A stretch of DNA of 34,456 bases. Origin: Archaeoglobaceae archaeon. GTDB lineage: Archaea > Halobacteriota > Archaeoglobi > Archaeoglobales > Archaeoglobaceae. Both the position numbers and the translations under genes were made by a program. Shown piece after piece: positions 15,908-26,489 of this stretch (its first letter is position 1; each line of letters begins with the position of its first letter). The DNA lies in NCBI GenBank assembly GCA_025059545.1, contig JANXDJ010000009.1:1-34456 (forward strand), written 5' to 3'. The notes under the pieces were generated by a model that made no database searches, was not told the origin of the DNA, and saw nothing but the letters and a program-made list of their open reading frames with translations.

Positions 15908-17168
15908 CTTGGCTTTGCTACTTGAAATCTGCCCAAATCCGTATGGAGATGATAATGCAGAATATTTGAAAGTTTACTGTCCTGATTCATGTATCTTAAG
16001 GGACAACAGAGCGGAATTGCCTCTTAAAAGTGGAATTTACACGATTGCGAAAAACATGTCTGCATTCCTCGGCAAGTTTAAGCCTATTGGTGAGCTAATA
16101 GAGTTTCCAAAGAATTTTGCACTGTCTAATGGGGGTGAAGAGATTTGCATCACGTCTGAAAATAAAACAGAGTGCTTTTACTACGGAAAAGATCTGAAAA
16201 TGCTTGATGATGGTTTAATATATTTTAGAGACAGAAATGGAGATTGGGATTTTAGATACGAGGATTGGAGCAATTTTAGCTGTTTTTCGGAGCGAATTAA
16301 AGGTAAGCTTATAATCACTCCTGCAGATTTCAAGGCTGATGGTTTCAGAATTGCAAGTTACAATTTCTTTGCAGACTTTCAGCCAGAAGAGCTTTTTGTA
16401 GATGCAAAAGCGGGAATTAGATGTGGAGTGGACGCTAATCGTCTTTCTGGCTCATACAGACATTTCCACTATAAATTTGGGGTTAAGGGAGACAAGGTTA
16501 TCATTACCACTGAGAACTGGATCTTTTCAAAGAAGGGCTACATCGTTGAGTTTGAAAGCAATTCCTTTGCAAATGCTCTGAACAGCCTACTTGACTACGA
16601 TAGAAGGTTTTTAATCCAAAATAAAAGCTGTTCTGGTAACGCAGTTAGTAAAAGCTTAGAAAAGGGGAAAAGCCTTGAATTTGAGGCGAATGCAACTCTT
16701 TTAATTTTACCAGATTGCAATCCAGTAATTGATTTTATTGAATCTGCAAATAAAAGGCTTTACATAATCGCTCCATACATGGGTTTTGATTGGTTTGACG
16801 ATAAAGGATTGCTTTATGCTATAAGAAAAGCCAAAGAGAATGGTGCTAAGGTTAAAATTGTGCTCAGTAAGGAGTATTCTGAAGACGAAGCAAATATATT
16901 GCAGAACGAAGGTTTTGAAGTCAAGAAGATAAGCAATTTGCATGGAAAGGTGATCGTTGCAGACGATAGAGTGCTAATAACCTCCGCAAACATGAACATG
17001 AATGGACTAAAGCTCAACAGAGAGATTGGGATCGTGCTCGAAAGCTCTGAAGTGGCTGAATTTATTATATCCGATCTCGAGGAAAAAGGAATAGACTTTA
17101 TCGGAATTATAATTCCAATTATAATCTTTGTATTTGCAGTCTATTTGAGCTGGCGATATAAGCTATAA
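15885..17168 (+). CDS. Secreted, membrane-anchored phospholipase D-fold protein
   Basis: This is a 427-residue protein. Residues 1-15 form a signal-like hydrophobic stretch. Residues about 15-100 ([17 protein letters not shown], then [16 protein letters not shown]) resemble a lamin-tail-like beta domain. Two PLD lobes follow. The first has a degenerate HKD motif, [18 protein letters not shown], at 195-212, where the Asp is one position late. The second has the canonical [19 protein letters not shown], with His353, Lys355 and Asp360. Residues about 405-423 form a C-terminal membrane helix followed by WRYKL. This predicts an extracellular enzyme tethered to the membrane, either a nuclease or a phosphodiesterase. 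Cysteines at 16, 32 and 36 could form disulfides. The start overlaps mptA by 23 nt. Confidence 0.78.
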   Translation: MNYLVILSLALLLEICPNPYGDDNAEYLKVYCPDSCILRDNRAELPLKSGIYTIAKNMSAFLGKFKPIGELIEFPKNFALSNGGEEICITSENKTECFYYGKDLKMLDDGLIYFRDRNGDWDFRYEDWSNFSCFSERIKGKLIITPADFKADGFRIASYNFFADFQPEELFVDAKAGIRCGVDANRLSGSYRHFHYKFGVKGDKVIITTENWIFSKKGYIVEFESNSFANALNSLLDYDRRFLIQNKSCSGNAVSKSLEKGKSLEFEANATLLILPDCNPVIDFIESANKRLYIIAPYMGFDWFDDKGLLYAIRKAKENGAKVKIVLSKEYSEDEANILQNEGFEVKKISNLHGKVIVADDRVLITSANMNMNGLKLNREIGIVLESSEVAEFIISDLEEKGIDFIGIIIPIIIFVFAVYLSWRYKL

Positions 17169-17269
17169 TTCACAGTAAAACTTGTTCTATAATCTAAGTT
17201 TTGTCCTAAGAAATTGGCAAGAGATAAATTTAATAGCTTTAAATTCGCAAATAGTTTGAGGGTGTTCAG

Positions 17270-17905
17270 ATGGGTCTGTTGGGTGGTTTGAGAAAGAGGC
17301 TAAGGTTCATATACAAGCTCTTTCTTAGAAAAGACAAGCTAAAGATCGGAATATATGGTCCTCCAAATGCTGGAAAAACGACTCTCGCAAACAGAATCCT
17401 TAGAGACTGGGTAGGAGATATAATGGGCTCTCCAAGCGAGATTCCGCATGAGACGAGGAGGGTGAAGCTAAGAGAAGGAGTAAAAATTCAAGTTAACGGC
17501 AAAAGTGTCACGATCGACGTTGTCGATACTCCTGGCTTGGCCACTAAGATCGATTTTCACGATTTCCTGAAGTATGGTATGAGTGAAGAGGAGGCAAAGA
17601 GAAGGGCTAAGGAGGCTACAGAAGGCGTTATTGAGGCTATAAAGTGGCTTGATGATCTCGATGGAATTCTGCTCGTTATGGATGCAACCGAAGATCCATT
17701 CACACAAGTTAATGTCACGATCGTTGGCAATATAGAGGCAAGAAAGCTACCACTCATAATTGTGGCGAACAAGATCGATCTGCCCAATGCATCGCCAGCG
17801 AGAATAAAATCCGCATTTCCGCAACATCAGATCATTCCAGTTTCAGCCTTAAAAGGAATTAACATCGATTCACTCTACAAAGCAATTGCAGATAAGTTCG
17901 GGTGA
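17270..17905 (+). CDS. arvA: Era-like small GTPase ArvA/OapA
   Basis: This 211-residue TRAFAC GTPase has G1 GPPNAGKTT (30-38), G3 DTPG (86-89), G4 NKID (167-170) and G5 SAL (192-194). The first 20 residues ([20 protein letters not shown]) form a basic amphipathic helix that could bind membranes. It is followed within a few bases by arvB and arvC, the conserved archaeal trio named oapABC because it neighbours an origin in haloarchaea. In Haloferax the GTPase (ArvA) is needed for extracellular vesicle formation, with ArvB and ArvC encoded beside it. A vesicle role here is inferred from synteny and family. A GAGGGTG Shine-Dalgarno sequence precedes the ATG, and a TATA-like AATTTAATA is near 17226-17234. 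Confidence 0.85.
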   Translation: MGLLGGLRKRLRFIYKLFLRKDKLKIGIYGPPNAGKTTLANRILRDWVGDIMGSPSEIPHETRRVKLREGVKIQVNGKSVTIDVVDTPGLATKIDFHDFLKYGMSEEEAKRRAKEATEGVIEAIKWLDDLDGILLVMDATEDPFTQVNVTIVGNIEARKLPLIIVANKIDLPNASPARIKSAFPQHQIIPVSALKGINIDSLYKAIADKFG

Positions 17906-17909
17906 TCTT

Positions 17910-18251
17910 ATGGGAGTGCAGATGAATTTGATCTCCAAGGAAAGGCTTAGCAAGATGGGATCAATGGAGAAGATAAGGATGATCCTAGATAGCGTAAAAG
18001 AGGGAAAAATAGTTGTGCTCGAGACTGGGCTCACTCCAGAAGAGGAGGCGAAGCTCATAGAACTGACAATGCTCGAAATAGACCACGATAAATTTGTGGG
18101 CATAGAGGTTGAAAGTTATCCCTACAGAGAAAAATCGGTCTTCTCAAAAATATTTGGGAAGAAGCAAGGGAGGCTTACGGTGATCGGACCAGCGAATAGG
18201 CTAAAGACTTTGGAAAAGCAAGAAGATTTGATCAAGACACTTATAACTTGA
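17910..18251 (+). CDS. arvB: OapB/ArvB family protein (DUF2073)
   Basis: This 113-residue protein of the archaeal DUF2073 family begins MGVQMNLISKERLSKMGSMEKIRMILDSVKEGKIVVLETGLTPEEEAKLIE, a segment strongly conserved in the family, and ends with a basic RLTVIGPANRLKTLEKQEDL strand-helix. No catalytic motif is visible. The gene lies 4 nt after the GTPase stop codon and one base before arvC. The ATG at 17910 is close to a GGTGAT Shine-Dalgarno sequence; GTG at 17916 or ATG at 17922 would be better spaced and remain possible. A TTG at 17886, inside the GTPase gene, is unlikely. It probably works with the GTPase, as partner or regulator. Confidence 0.85.
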   Translation: MGVQMNLISKERLSKMGSMEKIRMILDSVKEGKIVVLETGLTPEEEAKLIELTMLEIDHDKFVGIEVESYPYREKSVFSKIFGKKQGRLTVIGPANRLKTLEKQEDLIKTLIT

Positions 18252-18252
18252 T

Positions 18253-18573
18253 ATGCCACACAGATGCACGAAGTGCGGAAAGCTGTTTGCAGACGGGGAC
18301 ATGCGTCTGCTCAATGGTTGCGAATGTGGGAACAACAAGTTTCTCTATGTTCCCAAGGAGAGAGAAGTAGAAAAGCCCGAAGAGGTAGCTAAGGAGTTAA
18401 AGAAGGAGCTTTTGCGATTTGGCATAGAGAGTGTTCGGATAATAGCTCCGGGGCAGTATGAAATAAATCTCGAGAAATTGCTCGAGAGAGAGGAAATAAT
18501 AATAGCTCTCGAAGAAGACGGCAGATATATAATTCACTTGCCTTCTCTGCTGAAAAAGAAACCTAAGGAATGA
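18253..18573 (+). CDS. arvC: OapC/ArvC family zinc-ribbon protein
   Basis: This 106-residue protein has an N-terminal zinc ribbon with CX2C at 5 and 8 (CTKCGK) and a second pair at 23 and 25 (CECG). An acidic/basic linker (EREVEKPEEVAKELKKEL) follows, then a small alpha/beta domain, SVRIIAPGQYEINLEKLLEREEIIIALEEDGRYIIHLP. This matches the third member of the archaeal GTPase trio. The gene starts one base after arvB and ends overlapping the converging radical SAM gene by 11 nt, closing the three-gene operon. The molecular role is unknown; it may act as an adaptor for the GTPase. Confidence 0.85.
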   Translation: MPHRCTKCGKLFADGDMRLLNGCECGNNKFLYVPKEREVEKPEEVAKELKKELLRFGIESVRIIAPGQYEINLEKLLEREEIIIALEEDGRYIIHLPSLLKKKPKE

Positions 18574-19576
18574 TCTCAGTCGTGTTTAAGAATTTTGGAT
18601 ACTTTATTTGCTCTTTGTATTTTGCAAGTTGGTCTTTATAAGCAAGCAGAGAGTCGACGAGATTTTTTACAGTTGAACAGACAAGTTTGAACCCTTCATC
18701 TCCCCAGAACCTTTCTCTATTGAAAAATAAGCAACGACCACCGCAAAAGCGGAAGTAGTTGCATCTCGGGCAAGGATCAAGAACTTCAAGACTCTTTTTA
18801 ATCCCGCTGTAAATATCGCCTAAGCAATTCCAATCGAGATCTGGACAAATCGGACATGCAAGAACTCTTCCATCAGTTGAGATTGCAAAAGATTCGAAAC
18901 CTGAGGCGCAAGGTGGATATGGATAGCTTTCAAAGAGCGCAGTTGCAACCCCCATGAATGGAACTATTCTATGGATTCTTCCAGCAAGTATTTCATTGAT
19001 CCAGAACTTTACAAGTTTCCTTACTCCTTCGTTGTATTTTTCTACCCATTTTTCAAATTCTCGGAGTGTGAACTTGCTCCAAACTGCGTCGATTTGCCAG
19101 TGGACATGGGTGAATGTGTCCAGCGATAGAATATGCATAACGTCTTCATAAATGTCTGTATCGAGACTTGCAGTCATTCTCGCGATCAGTTCCCCACAAT
19201 ATCCCTTTATTCTTCTTGCATTTTTCAGAACTTTTTCATAGTTTCCTCTGTATAGCTCATGAACGCCTTCTCTGCCATCAAAGGAAACCAAAATGGTTGA
19301 AAATTTCTTCAAGTAACTCTCATCAATTTGATCAAGTAAGATACCGTTAGTTTGCAGAATAAATCGCTCAGCTTTGATTTTATCCATTATTTCCTTCATC
19401 TTGTTGATTTCGAGCAAAGGTTCACCACCGTAAAAAGCGATGGAGGCTTCTCCTACAAATTCTTTTAAATCTTCTATCCCATACTGTATTTTTTCTGGCA
19501 TTATTCCTTCTTCAAATCCCCCACAGTATCTGCAGTTTGAGTTGCACCTCGGAGTCAGGATGAGTATGTAAAGCAT
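18563..19576 (-). CDS. Radical SAM/SPASM protein, putative peptide-modifying (AF1577 type)
   Basis: The 337-residue protein has the radical SAM cluster motif CNSNCRYC (Cys 11, 15, 18), then FYGGEPLL and ILQTNGILL strands typical of the SPASM subclass. A Cys-rich C-terminal SPASM region follows: CASGFESFAISTDGRVLACPICPD, and PCPRCNYFRFCGGRCLF, able to bind one or two auxiliary Fe-S clusters. It matches the archaeal family modelled on AF1577 and annotated as a putative peptide-modifying enzyme (TIGR04084). No small Cys-rich or leader-like precursor ORF is visible next to it, so the substrate is unknown. The ATG at 19576 lies about 28 nt from a minus-strand TTTTTAAG box near 19602-19609. Confidence 0.87.
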   Translation of the reverse strand: MLYILILTPRCNSNCRYCGGFEEGIMPEKIQYGIEDLKEFVGEASIAFYGGEPLLEINKMKEIMDKIKAERFILQTNGILLDQIDESYLKKFSTILVSFDGREGVHELYRGNYEKVLKNARRIKGYCGELIARMTASLDTDIYEDVMHILSLDTFTHVHWQIDAVWSKFTLREFEKWVEKYNEGVRKLVKFWINEILAGRIHRIVPFMGVATALFESYPYPPCASGFESFAISTDGRVLACPICPDLDWNCLGDIYSGIKKSLEVLDPCPRCNYFRFCGGRCLFFNRERFWGDEGFKLVCSTVKNLVDSLLAYKDQLAKYKEQIKYPKFLNTTEIIP

Positions 19577-19616
19577 CCCGAAAGTCTAATATGTAGCATT
19601 GCTTAAAAACTTTCGA

Positions 19617-19699
19617 GCGGGGGTTGCCGAGTGGCCAAAGGCGTGAGACTCAAGATCTCATCCCGTAGGGGTTCGAGGGTTCGAATCCCTCCCCCCGCA
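19617..19699 (+). tRNA. tRNA-Leu (anticodon CAA)
   Basis: The 83-nt sequence folds as a class II tRNA. The acceptor stem is GCGGGGG with CCCCCGC, and the D arm contains GAGTGGCCAAAGGC. The anticodon stem TGAGA/TCTCA encloses the loop CTCAAGA, giving anticodon CAA, which reads UUG. The variable arm has a CCC-GTA-GGG stem, the T arm is GAGGG-TTCGAAT-CCCTC, and the discriminator base is A. The 3' CCA is not encoded and there is no intron. A weak TATA-like CTAATATG lies about 27 nt upstream. Confidence 0.96.
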
Positions 19700-19745
19700 T
19701 GAATTATTAAAGCCCAATTAACTTCCTAAGCTTCTGGAATCGAAT

Positions 19746-20327
19746 TCACATATTCAAAAAATACTCGTGAACCTTCGTAGAGGAGAGCTCTGGATGAAAT
19801 GCAAGACCGAGAATTTTGTCTTGCTTCACTGCAACAATTCTTTCCTCAAATTTTGCGAGAATTTCAACCTCTTTTCCAACGCTCTCTATTATAGGAGCTC
19901 TTATGAAGATCGCATCAACTTCTCCGACGTATTTCATATCAAGTATAGTCTGGAAACTTTCTCTTTGCCTTCCGAATGCATTCCTCTTTACCTTTACATC
20001 CAGTAATCCCAAAAGCTTCGTTCTTGTCTTTGCAACTTGCTCATCGCCATGCTTTGCAAGAACTATTAGCCCAGCACAAGTTCCCATTATTGGCTTCCCA
20101 CTCTTTGCAAATTCCAAGATCTCATCCGAAATTGAGTCCGCAAAGATCAGTTTGCTGATCGTCGTGCTCTCTCCTCCGGGAATAATCAAAGCGTCGCAGT
20201 CTGGAACTATTCCGGACTTTCTAACCGTTAGAACTTCTCCTTTGATCTCCAAATTTCTCATCGCTTTCTTTACCGCTAAAACATGCTCTTCTACGTCTCC
20301 CTGAACTCCAATAACCGCAACCTTCAT
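19746..20327 (-). CDS. pdxT: Pyridoxal 5'-phosphate synthase glutaminase subunit PdxT
   Basis: PdxT hydrolyses glutamine and channels ammonia to PdxS for direct synthesis of pyridoxal phosphate. The 193-residue class I glutamine amidotransferase starts [15 protein letters not shown]. It has the oxyanion segment [10 protein letters not shown] (49-58), the nucleophile Cys84 in GTCAGL, and the His178/Glu180 pair in AFHPEL. It lies downstream of pdxS with a 4-nt ATGA overlap, ensuring coupled translation of the two subunits. The length is usual for the family. Confidence 0.96.
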   Translation of the reverse strand: MKVAVIGVQGDVEEHVLAVKKAMRNLEIKGEVLTVRKSGIVPDCDALIIPGGESTTISKLIFADSISDEILEFAKSGKPIMGTCAGLIVLAKHGDEQVAKTRTKLLGLLDVKVKRNAFGRQRESFQTILDMKYVGEVDAIFIRAPIIESVGKEVEILAKFEERIVAVKQDKILGLAFHPELSSTKVHEYFLNM

Positions 20328-21328
20328 GTTCCGCGAGTCTGTAATAGCTCTCCTTCGCTCAATTTCGATACTTCAAGTCCTCTCATTGGCTCTCCAAGCT
20401 CTTTTGAGACTTCGGCTACCACTTCAGGCTGGTCATAGTGCTCAACCGCTTCAACAATTGCTTTTGCGAACTTTGCAGGATTTGAGGACTTAAATATTCC
20501 AGAACCAACAAAAACTCCATCTGAACCGAGTTTCATCATTAAAGCTGCATCCGCCGGAGTTGCTATACCTCCAGCTGCAAAGTTAACCACAGGCAATCTA
20601 CCAAGATCTCTTATTTCGAGCAAGATCTCATGAATCCCGTCTATTATTTCATTTAGCGTGAAATTCTCGTAAACGATCTCATCTTCAAAAACTAAACCCA
20701 TTTCTTCTTTTACATTCTTGGAAAGCTCAGCATATCTTGAAGCGAACTTTACCGCAACATTGTAAATACTCTCTTCTTGGATCGTTTTTAGCATGTAAAT
20801 TGCCTGATTTATCAATCTCATATGCTTTACCGCTTCGACAACATTACCAGTTCCAGCCTCTCCTTTTGTTCTGATCATCGCAGCCCCTTCCCAAATTCTC
20901 CGCACTGCTTCACCAAGGCTTCTTGCTCCGCATACGAAGGGAACTGTGAAATCCTTTTTATATATATGGAAAAATGTGTCCGCGGGTGTTAGGACTTCGC
21001 TTTCGTCAATCATATCAACCCCTAAAGCCTCAAGAGCTCTTGCTTCTGCGATGTGCCCAATTCTGCATTTTGCCATTACTGGAATTGTAACAGCATTCAT
21101 TATTTCCTCTATCTTCTTAGGATCTGCCATCCTTGCTACTCCACCACTCGCTCTTATATCCGCAGGGACTTTATGTAAAGCCATCACCGCAACCGCTCCA
21201 GCTTCTTCTGCAATAATCGCTTGCTCGGCATTTGTTACATCCATTATAACTCCTCCCTTCTGCATCTTTGCAAACCCTCTCTTCACGAGTTCGGTGCCAA
21301 ATCTGAGCTTTTCAACATTAAACTTCAT
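20324..21328 (-). CDS. pdxS: Pyridoxal 5'-phosphate synthase lyase subunit PdxS
   Basis: PdxS is the TIM-barrel subunit that condenses ribose 5-phosphate, glyceraldehyde 3-phosphate and ammonia into pyridoxal phosphate. The 334-residue protein has the family signature segments [40 protein letters not shown] with a catalytic Lys at about 87, [17 protein letters not shown], and the phosphate-binding [15 protein letters not shown] and [15 protein letters not shown] at 21328 and GTG at 21331 are adjacent; ATG is preferred. A TATA-like TTTATATG (minus strand, about 21351-21359) is about 27 nt upstream, so the pdxS-pdxT mRNA probably lacks a leader. Confidence 0.97.
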   Translation of the reverse strand: MKFNVEKLRFGTELVKRGFAKMQKGGVIMDVTNAEQAIIAEEAGAVAVMALHKVPADIRASGGVARMADPKKIEEIMNAVTIPVMAKCRIGHIAEARALEALGVDMIDESEVLTPADTFFHIYKKDFTVPFVCGARSLGEAVRRIWEGAAMIRTKGEAGTGNVVEAVKHMRLINQAIYMLKTIQEESIYNVAVKFASRYAELSKNVKEEMGLVFEDEIVYENFTLNEIIDGIHEILLEIRDLGRLPVVNFAAGGIATPADAALMMKLGSDGVFVGSGIFKSSNPAKFAKAIVEAVEHYDQPEVVAEVSKELGEPMRGLEVSKLSEGELLQTRGT

Positions 21329-21430
21329 CACACTCTTTTTGTCCTTGAGGCATATAAAATTACCTTTAAGGAAAAGAACAATTGATAGTTATATAAAAAG
21401 CTATTTAAAGAAGTTTTAGAGAATACTTCT

Positions 21431-22636
21431 GTGCATAACGCTCTTCAATCAGCGCTTTCAAGAGTTGGAAAAGTTGAGACCCATCCCGGGATCTTGCGTA
21501 TATATCGATATGACTTTCTGGTAATTCCTAAGCAACTTTCAAGGTTTGTAAAAACTCCTATTTGCATTGTTCAGCCAAAAAGCGACGAAGAAGTTTTAAA
21601 AATTCTGGAGATCTCAGAGAGATTTGAAGTTCCGATCATAACTCGTGGTGCTGGGACTTCTGGATATGGTGGATGTGTTCCTTTGGAAGAGTCCATTATC
21701 TTGGACATGAAGAACTTAAACAAGTGCAGTTTCCAAAATAGTTCAGTAGTTGTAGAAGCTGGCGCGATATGGGCGGAGATAGAGAAATCTGCTAACAGGC
21801 TTGGAAAAGCACTCAGAGTTTATCCTACAAGTGCAACTGTCTCCACCGTTGGAGGATGGATTGCTCAAAATGGTTATGGAGTTGGAAGCTTGAAATATGG
21901 TAGTATTGGTGAGAATGTTGAGTGGATAGAAATTGCGGATTACGATGGGATCAAGCAAATTAAAGGTGAGAAGCTTAAATACTACATTGGAGCATTTGGA
22001 ACGACTGGAATAATTATCAGAGCATGTATTAAGCTTAGAAACGCTGGAAATATAAGAAGTTCAGCCTTTGAATGCACTTTTGAAGAAGCTCTTAAACAAA
22101 TTGGATCCGCTTACCATGCAAATTTTAAAGATGGTTATCACATGAAGTTTGAAAAGCTCGGTGAAAAAGATACTTTGCTCGTTAGCTATGAAGAGGAAGG
22201 TGAAAGTTCTGAGCTTGGGAAAAAGCTATGGGATAGGAGATTATCTCCATTAAAAGCTCTAAAAAAAGATAAAATTTACTCAGAAGTTGTTGTGCCCACA
22301 GAGAAAGCACTTGAATTCTATAATCAGGTGAAAGAGCTGGCTTATGGTATCGAAGCGATCTTCGCAAGAGATTGCGTTGTATTCTTGGGGCTATTTGGTA
22401 GAGGTTTGAAGCAATACTTAAAGGCTCTGAAGTTCGTAAAAATTGCCGAAAATCTCGGTGGGGGTATTTATGCAACTGGACTGTTGTTTCCGCACAAAAA
22501 CAAGGCTAAAAAGGAGCTTGAGGAGTATAAAAGAACCGTAGATCCAAAAAACCTGTTAAATCCTAAGAAAGCTTTTCACAACAACTCCTTTTCGAGGATC
22601 ATGAAATTTGGAGAGAGATTGCTATGGTTTACATGA
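21431..22636 (+). CDS. FAD-binding lactate/glycolate-type dehydrogenase subunit (GlcD-like)
   Basis: This 401-residue flavoprotein of the PCMH/GlcD family likely oxidises D-lactate or another 2-hydroxy acid. The FAD domain contains IITRGAGTSGYGGCVPLEESIILDM and TVGGWIAQNGYGVGSLKYGSIGENV. The C-terminus has the capped ATGLLFPHKNKAKKELEEYKRTVDPKNLLNPKKAF motif of the family. It is encoded with a two-cluster Fe-S/CCG subunit whose gene overlaps by 13 nt, so the pair would form one enzyme passing electrons to the membrane quinone pool or an HdrD-like acceptor. It starts at GTG 21431, about 25 nt after a TATTTAAAG box at 21402-21410. Archaeoglobales grow on lactate, but the substrate here is inferred. 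Confidence 0.88.
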   Translation: MHNALQSALSRVGKVETHPGILRIYRYDFLVIPKQLSRFVKTPICIVQPKSDEEVLKILEISERFEVPIITRGAGTSGYGGCVPLEESIILDMKNLNKCSFQNSSVVVEAGAIWAEIEKSANRLGKALRVYPTSATVSTVGGWIAQNGYGVGSLKYGSIGENVEWIEIADYDGIKQIKGEKLKYYIGAFGTTGIIIRACIKLRNAGNIRSSAFECTFEEALKQIGSAYHANFKDGYHMKFEKLGEKDTLLVSYEEEGESSELGKKLWDRRLSPLKALKKDKIYSEVVVPTEKALEFYNQVKELAYGIEAIFARDCVVFLGLFGRGLKQYLKALKFVKIAENLGGGIYATGLLFPHKNKAKKELEEYKRTVDPKNLLNPKKAFHNNSFSRIMKFGERLLWFT

Positions 22637-23665
22637 TCCCAATGGATTGCATAAAGTGCGGACTCTGCAACGTTTGTCCTGTTTTTAGAGTAGAGAGAAC
22701 CGAGTCTGTCTCACCAAGAGGAAAGCTGATCATTCTCAGCGAAATAAAAAAGGGATCGGTGAAGTTAGATGCCCGAATTGTGAAGGAAATTTACAAGTGT
22801 TCTGTTTGTGGAATGTGCAGTTTTGTGTGTCCTGCAAATTTGGATTTGATAAAATTCTGGGAAGAAACACGGGAAGAATTGGTGAACAAGAAGATTGCTC
22901 CACTTCCAATTCACAGAAAAGTTAGAGATCTAACCTACAGAGAGTTAAACCCATATGGTGGAGATCAACAGAAAAGGGCTGAATGGCTTGAGTTCAGTGT
23001 TGGCAAGTCAAAGACTCTCTACTTTGCGGGTTGCACCGCAAGCTTCAAGGCTCAAAACATTGCAAAATCAACAACGAAGGTACTGAAAAACTTGGGAGTT
23101 GAGTTCACTGTTTTGGGAGCCTATGAATTTTGTTGTGGTTCTCCATTTTTAAGGACAGGGCAGAGAGATGTTGCAAAAATGCTCTTCACAAAGAACATCA
23201 AAGTTTGGCAAAAAGAGGGGATAGAGGAGATCATAACCTCCTGCCCCGGATGCTATAAAAGCATAAAAGAGGAATATCCAAAACTTGCGAAAGAAGCTAA
23301 AATCGAGCTTAACTTCGAAGTTAAACATGTCTCGTCTGTTTTTGCGGAAAGAATGAGAAAGGAGGGGAATTTAGAATTTGTCGCTACTTATCACGATCCA
23401 TGTCATCTGGGTAGACACATGGGTGTTTATGAGGAGCCAAGGGAAGTAATAAGAAAGACAGGAATAAAACTTGTGGAAATGGAAAGAAATAGGGAATTTT
23501 CTCTCTGCTGTGGTGCAGGAGGAGGGGTAAGAGCACAGTTCAAAGAAATTGCTATCTCTATTGCTGAAGAAAGGATCAGAGAAGCGCTCGAAACTGGAAC
23601 GAATGTGATCGTAACCTCTTGCCCGTTCTGTGAATACAACCTCTCAAGGGTTGGTGGTAGCAGAG

Positions 23666-25406
<1,741 letters not shown>

Positions 25407-25407
25407 T

Positions 25408-25752
25408 TCATCCCTCCTTCTTTGTTTCCGTCTTAGCTCCTTCCGCAGTTTCAGCTTCCTTTTTCTCCACTCTAAGCTCAGGGAAGTTTCTTTCAAGTAT
25501 GTGTCTCTCCTCGATTGCCTTCAAAGCTTCCGGAGAGTCGTAGATCTTTGCATAAACTCTTGCTTCCCTTTTTCCGAACTCCGTTTTTATGTAGTCCAAA
25601 ACAACTCTGTTAAGCTCAGCGTTCATGAGTCCTGCTATCTTCTCCCGAATTTCCGTTCTCGAAGGTGTTTTACCATTAAAGCCAATTCTAAGGTGCATTT
25701 CCTTCCTTTTCAGCAATGGATTGTATCTCTCAGCTTCAACTCGGATCTCCAA
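25408..25752 (-). CDS. rps24e: Ribosomal protein S24e
   Basis: This 114-residue small-subunit protein begins [19 protein letters not shown], with the conserved middle segment [47 protein letters not shown]. The last 20 residues are a charged Glu/Lys tail. The start is TTG at 25752, immediately after the TGA of the kinase gene and preceded by a GGTGG Shine-Dalgarno sequence. It sits between dephospho-CoA kinase and S27ae in the same operon. Confidence 0.95.
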   Translation of the reverse strand: MEIRVEAERYNPLLKRKEMHLRIGFNGKTPSRTEIREKIAGLMNAELNRVVLDYIKTEFGKREARVYAKIYDSPEALKAIEERHILERNFPELRVEKKEAETAEGAKTETKKEG

Positions 25753-26301
25753 TCAGACCACCCCCAATTTTCTCAGCTCATCACTTTTCTCAACTATTTC
25801 CATCTGTTTAAGAAGTTTGAGTATTAGAAGCTTTTTTTCTCGATCGATCATGAAAGCAACAACACCCTCTTTTGGTTGCCCGTATAAAATGAGGGAATTC
25901 TCGGGCATCAGAATACCAAGGGGCATAACTGCGAGATCTTCCTCCCCTAATACAAATATTAAGCTCTTCCTCCCTTCATTTGCTCTTTTTACAGCTTTTT
26001 CAACTCCTTTAATGAGCTCCGAAGTTATAAAAGCTGGTGGATTTTTAACCTCAAATCTTTCATATTCTTTTGGAATTTCAAACTCCAAGTTTTTTTCTCT
26101 GAGCGTTTTTCCGTCTATTATTACAATATGGGGCAAAATACCAACCTTGAAAGCACAATAAGCTACAAAGTCACCGACAACCGCTATAATCTTAGCCTCC
26201 TTTATCTCTTCCACTTTTTCAAGCACTCTCTCTCCATCTCGATAGAGCTTTCCATATGGTTTAGATAACTCCGATCGAAGCCTTTCTGGTAGTTTAAGCA
26301 T
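25753..26301 (-). CDS. GTP-dependent dephospho-CoA kinase (DUF359)
   Basis: This 182-residue protein belongs to the archaeal family shown in Thermococcus to be a GTP-dependent dephospho-CoA kinase, the last step of CoA synthesis. Conserved segments are AVVGDFVAY (Asp44), IIDGKTLR (Asp63), the acidic VLGEEDLAVMPLG (about 117-129) and LYGQPKEGVV. No classical P-loop is present, as expected for this family. The ATG at 26301 shares one base with the spt4 stop (TGATG), so it is preferred over the TTG three bases earlier. Its place between spt4 and rps24e is conserved in many Euryarchaeota. Confidence 0.88.
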   Translation of the reverse strand: MLKLPERLRSELSKPYGKLYRDGERVLEKVEEIKEAKIIAVVGDFVAYCAFKVGILPHIVIIDGKTLREKNLEFEIPKEYERFEVKNPPAFITSELIKGVEKAVKRANEGRKSLIFVLGEEDLAVMPLGILMPENSLILYGQPKEGVVAFMIDREKKLLILKLLKQMEIVEKSDELRKLGVV

Positions 26302-26489
26302 CAATCTACCCTCAGAGCATATTTTCCGGGATTCTTTATTCCAAGATTCTTTGCTATCTCACTTTTTTCTGGATCAAGAACTATTAAATAACCATACCAC
26401 TCTTTTGTGAGCTCAGATGAACCACAGTTTTTGCAGATTATTGCGTCAGCATTTATGTATTTGCAAACTCTGCAAGCCAATTCAGCCAA
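26301..26489 (-). CDS. spt4: Transcription elongation factor Spt4 (RpoE'')
   Basis: Spt4 pairs with Spt5 to keep RNA polymerase processive. The 62-residue zinc-ribbon protein reads MAELACRVCKYINADAIICKNCGSSELTKEW, with CxxC pairs at both ends of the ribbon, and ends with EIAKNLGIKNPGKYALRV. The start is inferred to be TTG at 26489: it has an AGGTGA Shine-Dalgarno sequence 5 nt upstream and gives the usual family N-terminus. GTG at 26498 is an alternative. It overlaps the rpo7 3' end by 8 nt and the kinase start by 1 nt. Confidence 0.93.
   Translation of the reverse strand: MAELACRVCKYINADAIICKNCGSSELTKEWYGYLIVLDPEKSEIAKNLGIKNPGKYALRVD

Noticed and set aside
15885..17168. PLD-fold protein with only one HKD motif (Nuc-like homodimer)
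   Set aside because: A second, degenerate HKD-like segment ([18 protein letters not shown]) is visible at residues 195-212, so a two-lobed monomer is more likely.
25625..26161. Plus-strand ORF of 178 codons
   Set aside because: It is antisense to rps24e and the dephospho-CoA kinase, which are clearly real. Composition is Ser/Phe/Ile-rich as expected for a shadow frame.
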